DNA of 64,000 nucleotides, from positions 1,240,001-1,304,000 of the forward strand of contig JBCAML010000020.1 of assembly GCA_038503075.1 (NCBI GenBank), written 5' to 3'. Position numbers and translations under genes: made by a program. Positions 1 to 12,000 of this stretch are shown one piece after another. The notes under the pieces are model-generated. The model searched no databases and was not told where the DNA came from. It saw nothing but the letters and a program-made list of their open reading frames with translations. Source of the stretch: Gyromitra esculenta. Taxonomy: Eukaryota; Ascomycota; Pezizomycetes; Pezizales; Discinaceae. The stretch's first letter is position 1. Every line of letters begins with the position of its first letter.

Positions 1-205
1 TCATGCCTTGGAAGTACCTGTTTCTAGCTTCAATGCCTTTCAGAGATTTTATCCTCCGATTCCCACCAACACTACATGTACCCATAAAACAGGATCCAGG
101 AATAAAACCGGGAAACTTCAGCCATTTTAGTCCTTAATAGTCCAGGTGAATAAGGGGTACGTCTTCGGCGTTGGTGTTCCTCGTAGTCGGTAGCATGAAG
201 GTAAG
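1..205. other. Window edge, no gene seen
   Basis: No supported coding region. There is no long open frame and no splice-site pattern. It leads directly into a short minisatellite. Confidence 0.4.
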
Positions 206-410
206 TTGATTTTGCGTCATGATGAAAGCCGAGTTATGGTATCTGGCTGTCGAGTAATGAAATCCGAGTCTTCGTATTCGGTCTATCTAGTAATGAAATC
301 CGAGTCTTTGTATTCGATATATCTAGCAATAAATCAAGCCATGAAATCCGAGTATTCTTACTCGGTCTATCTAGTAATGAAACCCGAGTCTTCGTCGTCG
401 ATCAAGTAGT
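206..410 (+). repeat. 36-bp hairpin-bearing minisatellite, 4 to 5 units
   Basis: Four 36-bp units lie at about 255-290, 291-326, 339-374 and 375-410, with a 12-bp spacer before the third and a weaker fifth unit just upstream. Each carries the core ATGAAATCCGAGT. The third unit contains a perfect inverted repeat, CCGAGT-ATTCTT-ACTCGG, and the first a near-perfect one. Because 36 is a multiple of three, the stretch stays open and would encode a 12-residue repeat like VMKSESSYSVYL. I see no start context or neighbouring exon, so I treat it as a repeat rather than a gene. Confidence 0.75.
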
Positions 411-2296
411 AAACCTAGTTTATCACCAGTCAGTCGAGTAAAAAAATGCTGCATTTCCTCTTCAGTTCATCAATTAAACACTCAATACGAATATCGGCTA
501 TTCCATCGAAAAACTCGCACACCTGGAACCCAGCGTTAGCAAGCCCAATCAAAATACCACAAATACACCTCTCGGATAACCCCGACAACCACTGAACACG
601 TCAGACAGCATGATACCCACTAGTACCCTTTCAATGACAGAACCGCAGCGTGCAGTCTACTATCTCCATCAAGTATTGCTCGAATGACTCGATGTTTTGA
701 ATCTAGGTGATTTAGACAAGTCAGCTACAGAGAAGAAGAAGGAAAGGATCAGATACAAAAGACACTCCCTCTCGTGATGAAATGCCAGACGACGGCCTGG
801 ATTCGTTCGTTCGTTCGGTTGGTTTGTGGATTGAGTGCTAGCAATAGCAAGGTAGGATAGACTGTGATCGACTCTGGTCAGCAGTGTGTCTGTGATAAAG
901 GGTGGGAAATGCGGTAGCTATAGATGAGACATCGAATACTATGATGAACGCTGCGACGGATAGATGGTGAATATGATTGCTGAAAGTTAATGTGGTTAGG
1001 AGATGGTTGACACACGAATGGTCAAGTAGTAGGTGATGAATACGATGGTGGGGATGACGGTGAATGGTACGGTTTGGTAGATTCAATGCTGAGTAGTGGA
1101 ATTAGGGATCGGGAGAGTGATAAAGGTAGAGGTGGTGGAGAGATGGTGAATAAAGCGATGAGTATGGTGGGGGGTGTGGGGTGTGGAGGGGTGGTGGAGA
1201 GACAGAGAGAAGATGGGATGGTGGAGGAAGGGTGGGGTGGGGTGGTAGACGCAACCAGCAGTGATGGAGTGTAGACGCCCAGCCCAACCCTAACTCGTCC
1301 GAACGCCAGTGTGTCCAGCTCTCACGATAACCACTCCCCCCGCTCAGCTAAGCCGAATAAACCCAACCCACAAAACGAGAGCTCAGCCATAGAGCCCCCA
1401 GATGAATCCATCCCAACAATCCACGCCCATAATCAAACAATCACGACACATCACTCGCCACCGGCTCACGGCAGCAGAACGGATAACTGCTGTGCTGCAT
1501 CTACTCCAGCAAACCTATATGCACATGTATATAACGTTCAATCCCATCTCGGGAAATACAGATCCACCATCGCCATATCTACCTCCACCCCACAAACCCC
1601 ACAGACCACAGACCACCCCACGGACCACATCCCTTCCCCACACCCAACCCTGCGCAGATCTCAACCCTAACCCTGTCACATCCGCGTGACGGCGGGATAT
1701 CGGGCCCCTCCGCCTCGACGAAACGGCATTGATTTCCCGAAAGCGACAGAGAAAAGATGGGGGTTGCACAGAGGGGCGGTGTAAAGCTTGAGTAGAGTGT
1801 GCGTGGGTAAGATGCTGGAAGCGGTTCTCGGCTAGGGGGGTAAAAATAGCTAGGATAAAATGGTGCGATGGAGGGGAAATCTGGGGAAATGATTGGGGAC
1901 GCACACATGAGTATCCAGATCCACTGATGGGTGACGGGGAAACATTTAATCGACAAAACAAACGGACAGCGAATACTACCCCCTTTCTACATAGCTGTCT
2001 GTCTGTCTGTCTGCGCCCAATGGCGGAAAGGCGCGGCTGGGATGGAAGGCGGTGGTTGTGGTTGCGGCTGTGGTTGTCCCGTGCAACGGCGGTACCCCGG
2101 CTTTAGCGATCGCTGTTGGGTGTGGGGCCAGACGTAAACAAGCCTGCCCACCTCTTTTTTTTGTATTATTTTCTTGTTATATGGAAAGGTCCCTGCAGCT
2201 TGTCTTTGTGCCTTCTGTAGGGCTTTTTCTTCCTTTTTCTTCTACTTTCTCGGTCGCGATTCTGCTGGGGACTCGGGTTGTTTACTACGGCTACTA
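411..2296. other. Intergenic region without a supported gene
   Basis: Purine-rich (GGTGG/GAGAG) and then CT- and CA-rich stretches. Short open frames occur on both strands and overlap each other, as expected for low-complexity DNA. None has a recognisable domain. The last few hundred bases probably contain the promoter of the glucanase gene downstream. Confidence 0.4.
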
Positions 2297-2360
2297 GGTT
2301 GCTGCTGCTGGTAATTACTGCTGCTGCTACTACTACTATTACTGCTGCTGCTGCTGTTCT
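2297..2360 (+). repeat. Imperfect CTG/CTA microsatellite
   Basis: Runs of CTG alternate with CTA/TTA triplets about 330 bp upstream of the glucanase start codon. The position is in the likely promoter or 5' leader of that gene. Confidence 0.8.
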
Positions 2361-2397
2361 ATTGCACTACTAACACCTATTAGTACCAATACACAAG

Positions 2398-2498
2398 GTA
2401 TGTCTTCCTCCTTCTCATTCCAGCTCTCCTCCGCCATCTGTGCTCATTCGTGCCAGCTCCGCAGAATTCCCCAACCACTCTGTCTCCCCGCCCCCCAG
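2398..2498 (+). other. Possible 5'UTR intron of the btgC-like gene
   Basis: A good donor (AAG|GTATGT) at about 2398 is followed by a pyrimidine-rich tract and a CCCCCCAG acceptor near 2498. The donor contains the only ATG between about 2400 and the start codon at 2688, so splicing would give an ATG-free leader. This is inference from splice signals only. Confidence 0.3.
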
Positions 2499-2687
2499 GA
2501 ACAGCGAAGCAAGGGGTCGACTCGAGGTACACGATCCACGTATCTACCCGCGCCAATAGGAAAACTGCGTGGCCGGGAGACATTGGACAGCTCCAACCTA
2601 AAACAAAAAAATAAATCCACGAGGGTGGTAAAAACGCTGCAAAGCCTAAATAAATTAAAATATATTTAAAAAATTAAAAAAAACATA

Positions 2688-5068
2688 ATGCAGCGCTCCT
2701 TCTCCTTCCAGGCACACGACGACGACCCGTCCTACCGTCCGATTTCTCCTCCAATCCACAGTGATTCCCTTCCTTCCAGCGAACCATTGCCGTACCGAAC
2801 GCCTCAACGATCGCCTTACGACCCGGCGTACCCTCACACACGCCACGACTCGACCAGCACCGTCTCTACCGTATCCTCCGTTTCGTCCGTTCGTGGAGCA
2901 GCAGGAGCAGGAGCAGCAGGAGGAGGAGGCCTTGCGCCGAGCCCTCGCGCGTTTCAGCAAGATCCCACCATGTACTCGCAGCAGACACCAGCACGCCCAA
3001 GGTCGTCGCTGCCACCGCGAAGGCCAATCGCCGCAGCAGGAGGAAGCACAGGTGAGACGGTGGACAGCACCGCACATTCAGCCCGCGCGCTAACACAGTC
3101 AGGGCACCATGAGCAGTACTGGGATGAGCCAGGGGCATATAACCGGCGAGGAGGAGAGGGGGTGGGTGGTGGAGGTGGTGGAGGTGGAGGGGAGTACTTT
3201 GCTCCCCCTCAACACTCATCAGATACCTTATTCACGAACCACTCCCTTCACTCGCCGTCGCCAATGTCACAAGCCCACACGCCGCTGATCAATGGGACTT
3301 CGGCCCGTTTCGCGGACCCAGTAACTCCCACCCTGCCCCGGACTCCTCCGCACAGAGTCGGCACCCTCGATAACCGCTCCGCTGACCGCGTGCTCAACGA
3401 CCCTGTCGGCGGCCACTACACCGATAATCCCTATTCGCGCTACAGCACCACGTGGGATCCGCAACTGAGCGCGCGACAGGTGCAGACCGCGGACGCGGAC
3501 ACTTTTGTGTTCTCGGACGACGAGGACGAGCGATACACAAGTACAACCCCGGCGCCTCGGAAGCCGGCAAATGTTGCTGTGCCTGTCGCTGCGCCGGTGG
3601 AGAGAGGGCTGCTAGGCAGTGGGGGAGGCTCGGCGATGCTGAATGGTAGGCTGCTTTCTTTCCGTGCTATATATTTACTCCTTCCCTCCTCCCCTCCTCC
3701 CCCTCCATCCCCCCTACCCCCATACCCCACACGCACCCCTCCTGAGAAAACGTGCTAATGGAAGCAGAGAAAACTCTGCAATCCGAGTGGATGCAGAAGC
3801 AGAAGCATTCGAAGAAGAAGACGCGATGGGTGGTGATTGCGATAGTGGTAGTACTGCTCCTTGCAGCAGTCGGTGGGATCGTCGCTGGTGTCCTACTATC
3901 AAAGAAGAAAGGTGGAACAGCAGCATCAGCATCATCTTCGCCATCAACCACTGGGGTTGGGGGAGGCGGTGGACTAACAGAGAGCGAAGACATTAAAAAG
4001 AACGGGGACCTTGACAAAAACAGTCCAGAAATCAAGGCAATCCTAAATAACCCAAAGCTGCATAAAGTGTTCCACGGAATCGATTACACCCCTATGAACT
4101 CCCAGTACCCAGACTGTACTATCCCCTTTCTCCCCGTCACCCCAAATCACATACAATCACTCGTACTAACCCTCCCCAGGCCTCAAAAACCCTCCCACCC
4201 AAAACAACGTCACCCGTGATGTCGCCGCCATGTCCCTCCTCACCGACAAACTCCGCCTCTACGGCACCGACTGCAACCAAACCGAAATGGTCCTCCACGC
4301 CATCACCGCCCTCGACATCCCGATGAAGATCTGGCTCGGCGTTTGGCTCGACTACAACACCACGACCAACACCCGCCAACTCGGCAAGCTCTACCAGCTC
4401 CTCTCCGCCTACCCTTCCTCGCGCTTCGAGGGCGTCGCCGTCGGCAACGAGGTGCTCTTCCGCGAGGACCTCAGCGAGCAGCAGCTCTTCTCCATCATAG
4501 CCGACGTGCGCCACAACCTCACCGCACTATCCATCGACCTGCCCGTCGGCACCAGCGACCTCGGCAGCAACTGGAAAGCCTCAATGGTCCAGTACGTCGA
4601 CGTGCTGATGGCGAACGTGCACCCGTTTTTCGCCGGTGTCATAGCCGAGAAGGCCGCGAACTGGACGTGGGACTTCTTCATGGAAAACGACGTCGTGCTG
4701 ACGAACGGCCTCGCGACGAAGCCCAGGGTCATGATCAGCGAGGTCGGGTGGCCCAGCGCCGGCGGTAACGACTCCGGGAGCGTCGCGGGCATACCGGAAA
4801 TGAATCGCTTCATGGACGACTTTGTGTGTCAGGAGAACGCGAAGGGGACTGAATACTTTTGGTAAGCTTTTTTTTTTTCCTGGGTGGATGGGGCGCTGTG
4901 GGGCACGGTGCTAATTTGGTTTTTTTTTTGCGGAATAGGTTCTCAGCGTTCGACGAGCCGTGGAAGGTCATCTACAATACCCCCGGGAAACAATGGGAAG
5001 ATAAATGGGGTCTCATGGACGTGGATCGGAATCTTAAAGACGGGCTTGTGATTCCGGATTGCAAATAA
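2688..5068 (+). CDS. btgC: Membrane-anchored GH17 glucan endo-1,3-beta-glucosidase, BtgC type
   Basis: Predicted exons are 2688-3645, 3768-4115, 4180-4861 and 4939-5068. All junctions are GT...AG and keep frame, giving 705 aa. The first intron has a GCTAAT branch site shortly before its acceptor. The N-terminal ~320 residues are Ser/Pro/Gly-rich and cytosolic. A conserved EKxxxSEW block follows, then a Lys/Arg stretch and one transmembrane helix at about 341-363. This is type II topology, placing the catalytic domain outside the membrane. The GH17 barrel begins around [16 protein letters not shown], which is rejoined correctly across intron 2. The acid/base Glu is in VGNEVLF (about E526) and the nucleophile Glu in ISEVGWPS (about E623). 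The family hydrolyses beta-1,3-glucan in fungal wall remodelling. The N-terminal extension plus anchor is what separates BtgC from secreted relatives. The gene looks intact. Confidence 0.92.
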
Positions 5069-8000
5069 ACAGTCTTACAAATAAATAAGCCTAGAGGGGG
5101 AACCGGGGGTGGGGGGTTGTCTTGATGGAATGATGTTTTATGAGATGGGGACAAAAAAAGGTTTTTATTATGGGAGTTTTTTTAATTGCTTTTTTCCCCC
5201 TTCTCCCCTTCTTTTGTAGGTGTTTTTTTTTTTGGGGTGTTTGTACTTTTGGACAGTTCTTTTTTTTTATACGTGGTGCTTTGTTTTGTTTTGTTTTTGC
5301 ATTGGACTGGACTGGATGGAGGGACTGAATACGGTTTACGATGGATGCATCATGCGCTTTTTTTTTTTCTTTCTTTTATTGGTTTTTCACTTACGAAGCC
5401 GGGGTGTCGATACGGTTAAGAGCGGAGGACCTGAGTGAGGATGGGCAAACGGCCATATGGACGGATGGATGGATGGATGTGTTATGCGGAACGGAAACGG
5501 GCGGGACGAAAGAAAGGGATAGGGATGGGAAGGATGGGAAGGATGGGAGGAAAAAGCGTCCTGTATATTGTACGTTTAAATGTAATTAGTTGCATCAAGA
5601 TTACAGATTGTGGTTACCGGTATCTACCTGCACCAATCGAGTTTCCGTACCGCCTGTCGAAAGTAGAACTGAAGATTGTATATGTAGCCATGGCTATATA
5701 GGGCGGTGGTAGGGCGATGGTAGGGTTATCGTAGGCATGGCATCTCACTCGGCGCCATACTGGTACCGGTGTAATAGCTGAGTTTGTTAATTTGGTAGGA
5801 ACGGTGCTGGGAAATAAGGTCATGGCGTATCACTCGTGCGTGTTAACACGATGGCTGGGTTTATTTATTTATTATTTATCAGCTCATTACTTTATCATGT
5901 GTATTCAACCTTCAGGTTATGATGCTCTTGGGTTGGATATATATGGATATACGGATATATCCTTATCGATATATGTCTACATGTATACAAGGGGTGCTCA
6001 GAATCCACCGCTGTCTTCGAAACTCTTTTTATAACGGAGAAACTGCACGGAAACATCGTGTTCGGTCATAGAATGATGAGAATGAGCCATCCCGTTCGCT
6101 TTGGCATATCCAAGCATCATATCGCCTGGTTAGTACTGCAGTGGGTGACCATGTGGGAATCCCAGGTACTGAACTCAAATGTTACCTTGTTTTTCTTTTT
6201 TGTTACTCTCTCACTCTCTCAAATTCCTGAATTGATCGGACAATATAGAACAGTTCCTGGGTACATGTAGAGACAACACTGCGCAAAGCTAAGCCACCTG
6301 TCAACGTGCGCTAGGTTAGCACTTATGTATTTATGCCACGTAATGAATTTTCTGAATGGGAATTTAGACTATTTTTGTAGGTAGGCAGGCAGCGAAACAA
6401 CTTTATTCTTTAGAGCTAGTTGGATAATTTTGAACCAAATTATAATAAGAGGAATCTGACCAATGACTTTGCTTTAAATCCACAGCACATGCACAAACAG
6501 GGGTTTTATCATTTTATACTTATTAGATGTCTGTATATAGGCTTTCTATGGTTACATATAGATTGGGGTTCTCTCACCCCTTTCTTGCTCCTCTGGCCTT
6601 TTATAATTGCTGATGCGATGTATGCTCATCCTGATATCTATTCGCTGGAATCAGTAAGCTTTGTGATACAGCTCAACATAACTACATACATCTGTCATTA
6701 CCTATAGCCGTCTCTGGGTGTGTATATCGCTCAACGAGTATTCAGGCTATGTACCTTACCTTCCTCATAGTTAATCTCTACAGCTATGTTCAGGTAAGCT
6801 ATCCCATAGGCCGTTGTGCAGGTCTCCGAAACGAAATCGCGAATGAGTATCGGTGCCGTGCATGATCACGATACTAAGAGCGCAAACGCTCTACGTGCCA
6901 CCTCACTAGCATGAGACACATGTGCTTCTAGGAGCGCCCATTATGCGACAGCGCCATGGTAGCTGTTATATAGCCTTGACAGTTTTAGGAATCTGTTTAA
7001 CACGCAGTCCTCAGGTCCGATCGACCGAATACGTAGCCCCTGACCCCAGCTAGGCCCATATCGTTCAGTAGTATGATAAGCACAGAAGAAGAGCACAGCT
7101 TGAGGAATGAAGGTGCGCACGACCAGCACAGCAACCATCATTTATATTCTACCTTTTCAACAGAGCGCCTCAATCGTACGAGTGATAATACGTGACTAAA
7201 TATCAAATAAAGTAGTTCCATTTCAGCCTTTCTAACGCAGCCCGGAATCTCTGAGGGGCAATCAATTCTCTCCACACACTCCATCTTAAACTAAGCCTAC
7301 CGACCTATTGCTGAGGCCCAAGTATAAGTGCCAGTACTACATGCAGTTGGTTGATAACAGCCACTCGATTGGGTTAGGGTTGCGATAGTTGGATACGCTA
7401 AGCCGGAAGAAGGATCCTCAGCCAACCAACACTCAGCCGCATCCCAAAACCAACTGGAGACCAGCAGGCCCGAATCCTTTTAATTCATTGTCTACTCGAG
7501 AATTTGAATTTAAATAATAGAGCACCTTTAAAAGAAATGGGCTTGCAGTGGCTTGTGGGTGCAGGAAGGCAGAGTAGATAGGACCGTTACTATTTATTTA
7601 GCTTGTCTACGTGTAGTGATGTAATATCTGGCCTCTTGCTGGCTAGCTGCCTCCACTGATGTGCTAGCTATTCGCCACAAGAAACTTGTTGCCAAGTATC
7701 GCATTAACTGGAAATATACAATCACACACTAGTACGTTGGATTAAGCTTGAGGTTGGATAAGACAGTGAACTTGGTAAGATTTTTTGTTTTTCGGCGGAC
7801 TCATGTACTCGAATTGGTTAATTGACACCAGAAACAGCAGCAGCTGGCGAAAACTCGAGTTTTGAGACCCGCCACATCTTATTTCAACATCTTAACGCGT
7901 GGTTGTATATTCCCAGTTAATGCGGTAGATCTTGTCTATTAATTTACGCCATACCGTAAAAGGTAACGAAGCCAACATTCTACAGGCAACCCCACTATCT

Positions 8001-8096
8001 CGAACATCCGGGGCATTATCTTCACGACCCTCTTATCGTTGCATGTACTAGACCAACCTCTCTCTCGTACCTCTTCGATCAGTTCCTATAGCCTCA
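5069..8096. other. Intergenic region, no supported gene
   Basis: It starts with the T-rich downstream region of the glucanase gene, with many T homopolymers and a GGAT run near 5461. It then becomes mixed AT-rich sequence. The open frames present are under 100 codons, with no domain or credible splicing. The last few hundred bases upstream of 8097 are CT- and CA-rich, as expected for the leader of the next gene. Confidence 0.4.
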
Positions 8097-9030
8097 ATGC
8101 CGCTGCTCGATTTCCCAAATGAACTCCTTCTACAAATTTTCGAGAATCTCGGACCTAAGGATCTCTCCCATCTCATTCAAGTCAACCACTACCTCGCCAT
8201 TCTTTTAACCCCTCTTCTTCACAAGCTCGCACCCCTAGACAAAGATCGCATGTCAACACTCTGTTGGGCAATATGGAGAGGCCATGAACCGCTCGTTGCG
8301 CTTCTCATTGAAAAGGGCGTGGACGTTTCGGAGCCCAACAATTACTCCAAAAACGGAATGACACCTCTACACCTAACAATAGTATCCCCGCGCCCACGCT
8401 CAGGTATCATCAGAATGCTTGTGAAAACTGGTGCAGACCTGGAGTCCCGTGCACGTGACAGTTACCACTTTACCTCAACACCGTTCTCCCACGCAGCACA
8501 ACGCCAAAAAATCGAGTTGATGAAGGTCCTTGCTGAGCTAGGAGCAAATGTAGATCCCACAGACTGGAGAAACCACACGCCTTTTTCCAGAGCTGTGCTT
8601 GATGGGAACTTCGAAATCATGCGGTCTCTACACAGGTTAGGGGCAGATATTGATTTCAAGGATTGCAACGGCCGCACGCCGTTTCACGATGCAGCAGTTC
8701 GCCAACACATCCCTACAATGAGATTATTGCACGAGATGGGGGCAGATATTCACAGCAATACCAACAGAGGCCTCACGCCGTTTCAGGAAGCAGTTTATTA
8801 CCACAGACCCTATACCATGCGATTATTGCGTGAACTAGGGGCAGACGTTAATCCTGATGACAGCGATGATCTCCCAGTCTTCCGCAAAGAGGAAAACCCT
8901 CCCAGTAGTTAAATCTCTTTTAGAGTATGGGGCAGACGTTGAGGTTAAAGAAAATGACAAGAAAACGGTACTTGACCTCGTTGTGTCGGGAAAGAAGAAA
9001 TGGGTTACAACGCTCCCCGCGGAGTTTTAG
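8097..9030 (+). pseudogene. F-box and ankyrin-repeat protein with a 3' frameshift
   Basis: A single open frame of 271 codons starts at an ATG at 8097 and stops at 8912. Residues ~1-45 (LLDFPNELLLQIFENLG, then HLIQVNHYLA) are an F-box, the Skp1-binding motif of SCF ubiquitin ligases. Six ankyrin-type repeats follow, with the recurring pattern TPF..A......MR.L...GADI, a substrate-binding scaffold. After the stop, the +1 frame from 8881 to the TAG at 9028-9030 encodes another clear ankyrin repeat (PVVKSLLEYGADVEV and TVLDLVV). One extra base around 8877-8881 therefore appears to cut the protein short. The truncated 271-aa product could still work, or the shift could be a sequencing error. F-box/ankyrin genes commonly form large, fast-changing families in fungi. 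Substrate unknown. Confidence 0.75.
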
Positions 9031-12000
9031 AGGATGTGTCGATAGTTTTATTTAAGCTTTGTCGATTTTCATACACTTGTTGAGTTAGTTACTACAGCAT
9101 GCAGATATATTATCGATTTTGAGTAAAGACCATATCCGACTTTAGGCGTTGACTATTTCTACTACAGCATACAAAATACCCCAATATATCTCGCATCTTT
9201 AGAGCTACTGCCGACTGTTAAACAGTGACTCGACAATGCCGGACGTGAGAACAATGATGCCAAATGGATTTGATATCCTAAATCCTATCTGCAACTCTAT
9301 TTGATGAGCACAACTGACCTCTAGACCCAGAAAGACGGAACTCAAGAACTATAGAACAATGCCCATATAAAGCAACAATTCCCCCCTCCCGAAAGCTATT
9401 GGAGCACATAATATCACTCGATCCAATCACAGGCAACAGATATCCCAGAGAGATGATTCTCTGAAGAATGTTTCCTTTAGTTCCTACCAACCATTATCCA
9501 TTCACTACCCTTGGTTCTCACATGTTAACAACTATGGACTTATCGGCGAGGAAACCGGCGAGGAGCCGCCTAGCAAAACATATATTTCAAGAAACTACCT
9601 ACTAAGTTCCAGCTCAATCGAAAAACCCCAGGCGGAGGTTTTATCGGATTTTTCTTGATACGATTCTTTACCTTACTTACTCACGAATCAATACAATACA
9701 ATTCTCTGGAAATTCAAACCACACGGATAAGAAAATATGAGAGGTGAGGCTCATCCCGCAGTTCAAAAAGCTCGATCTGCAAATCTAAGCAGCAGGGAAA
9801 ACTCTTGCAAGCGATTGACCGGACGAGACACGAAAGAAATGAGTGTGGCAGAAGTCACAAAACACGAAATGGAGAGTTCCAAACAGAGGCAGACGAGTAT
9901 TGGTACTGCCATACCGTAGAAAGCTGCCATGCAAGAATATATTAGCTCCTGCAAGAATCTTCAAGATTTGAATTGATAGCAGTATTCTGTAAGCTAAGGA
10001 GCTACCGAGAGTATCTATGAGTAGCGAGTGAGCGGCTGTGAAATAGAGGTTAGCAATCTAGATCTACGAACGAGGATTACTAAGATTGAAGACGACCAAA
10101 CTACTCCAACATCATACTACTCTACTCCGATACAAATTTTTCGAGAGGATAGGTGGTAATTCTCGGCCTCATATATCGTGAGCTCAAAGATTGCTGACAG
10201 AGTTTCTTTCATATAACATCACTCGATAAATACAGTCCACGTCACGTGCGTAAGTTATCCACCAGGTTATGGCGAGAATCCTCGTGTCGTAAGAGATTGG
10301 TAATAAGGTTCACCATTATTCAAACTGTTACATTAGCCAGCTCATTGGCTCTTAACCACTAACCTGCTGTACTATTTACCTACTTCACTCTACAAACCCA
10401 TAACCACGCATGAGGTTTAGAATTCATGTCTACAACGATTAATAAGCACAAATTATTAACATAAACACTAAGCTACAAAAAATTCATCATCCAATCTCCA
10501 ATCCTACCGCTGTCACTGCGGCTAGGGCTTCGTGTGTGATACTCGGGGACAATTGAAATATCGGATCTCGCACCGCTTATATCCCACCTCTATAGATCTG
10601 CAACCAAGTGCTTATTCTAAACAAAAGGTAATCTTCTAAATCGCCATCTAAACGGGGCCAAGAGGGATCACTTGGTGCCCTCAAAGGAACCGGCATCTCT
10701 GTCGTGTGAATGCCCTACCACTCTAGGCCTGGGCCTGCTGGCCAAAGCAGTTTCCGAGAAGCCGTAAAACTCATATATGATCTCGCTTAGGTTTTATGGG
10801 CCCGAGCCCGTTTGAACAGGCTCGCGCGTGAACATCACTAGTATTCTCCGTTGGTCGCAAAAATAGTCGATCAGGACACAAATAAAACCGTCCGAGAGTC
10901 TTAAAATCCGAAATCTATGCCGAGAAATATACCGCTTCAATCCGATTGGCAGTGATCTTCAGGTACTTCGGTTCCCGAGTGATAGGTGATGCTTACTTGG
11001 TACTCAACGGCTTTAAGCACTACTAACGATGAAACTTGCAACGTGGAGGAATATTATTCCGCTTTCTCTTGGGCGAATTTTTCTGTGCGCGAGAGCCCAG
11101 AGCTTGGCATGTCTTACTGAGGGAAATAAGCATACATAAGCTGCATATGTAGGCCTAGGTATGGCCATCTCGAGGTGTGAACGATGTTGCATCCTTTCAT
11201 TAAGTATCATTTGATAGGTAGCATGGTTGATTCCGACACTCCGACATTGAACATCGTACGGTAAGGAAATGAACACAGGATTGAATACCGTGCACTGCAT
11301 GTAAGAGTAATAATAATAATAAATCGGGTGAAATCGCAAATGAGACAGCTTAGTTAGATATTTCTATCCGCGTTAGTGCTTGTTACTCCAAATAATGGAT
11401 CTCACGTTTTATACACCCCAGATCCGTGGGCTTTATTCTAGCAACACCGACATATATTGACCATTACAGTTAGAGTATAGACATGACTATGTCCCCTCGA
11501 TAGACACGTACACCTTGGTTTCAAGGATGCAACCCTGTCAGCCTTTCAATTACTTTTCTTCACTTTGATATCTCACCAAGGGTTTACTCACCACTACTCA
11601 TCCTCCACTACTCATCATCCTACCAATCAGGATATTTTCTCACTAGAAATATTCGAGAAGCTGGCACGACATAGTAGGAAACTCCCGAATACCTGTTGTC
11701 GGCAGATTTTAACATGCATGTAAAGATCCCTCATCCCCTGAGGTCCATCGGTTCTATCCGTGTCTTAATATCGCCCGGCAAGTAACACGGAAGTGTCAGG
11801 AAACGACTCCTAAAAAGTATCCGCGCGCGGTAAAGCCTTCGCGTCGCGACTCGCGACACGACGAACCCCACACTTTTCCGGCAGCAATCTCAGCGGCTAT
11901 GGGGGGGGAGGGGAGGTGATGGTGTTTTGTCACCAATCCCCCAATCTGAGAAATACGTCAATATTCCCTTAGTTGAATCTAAATGTCAGGACCTCATTAC

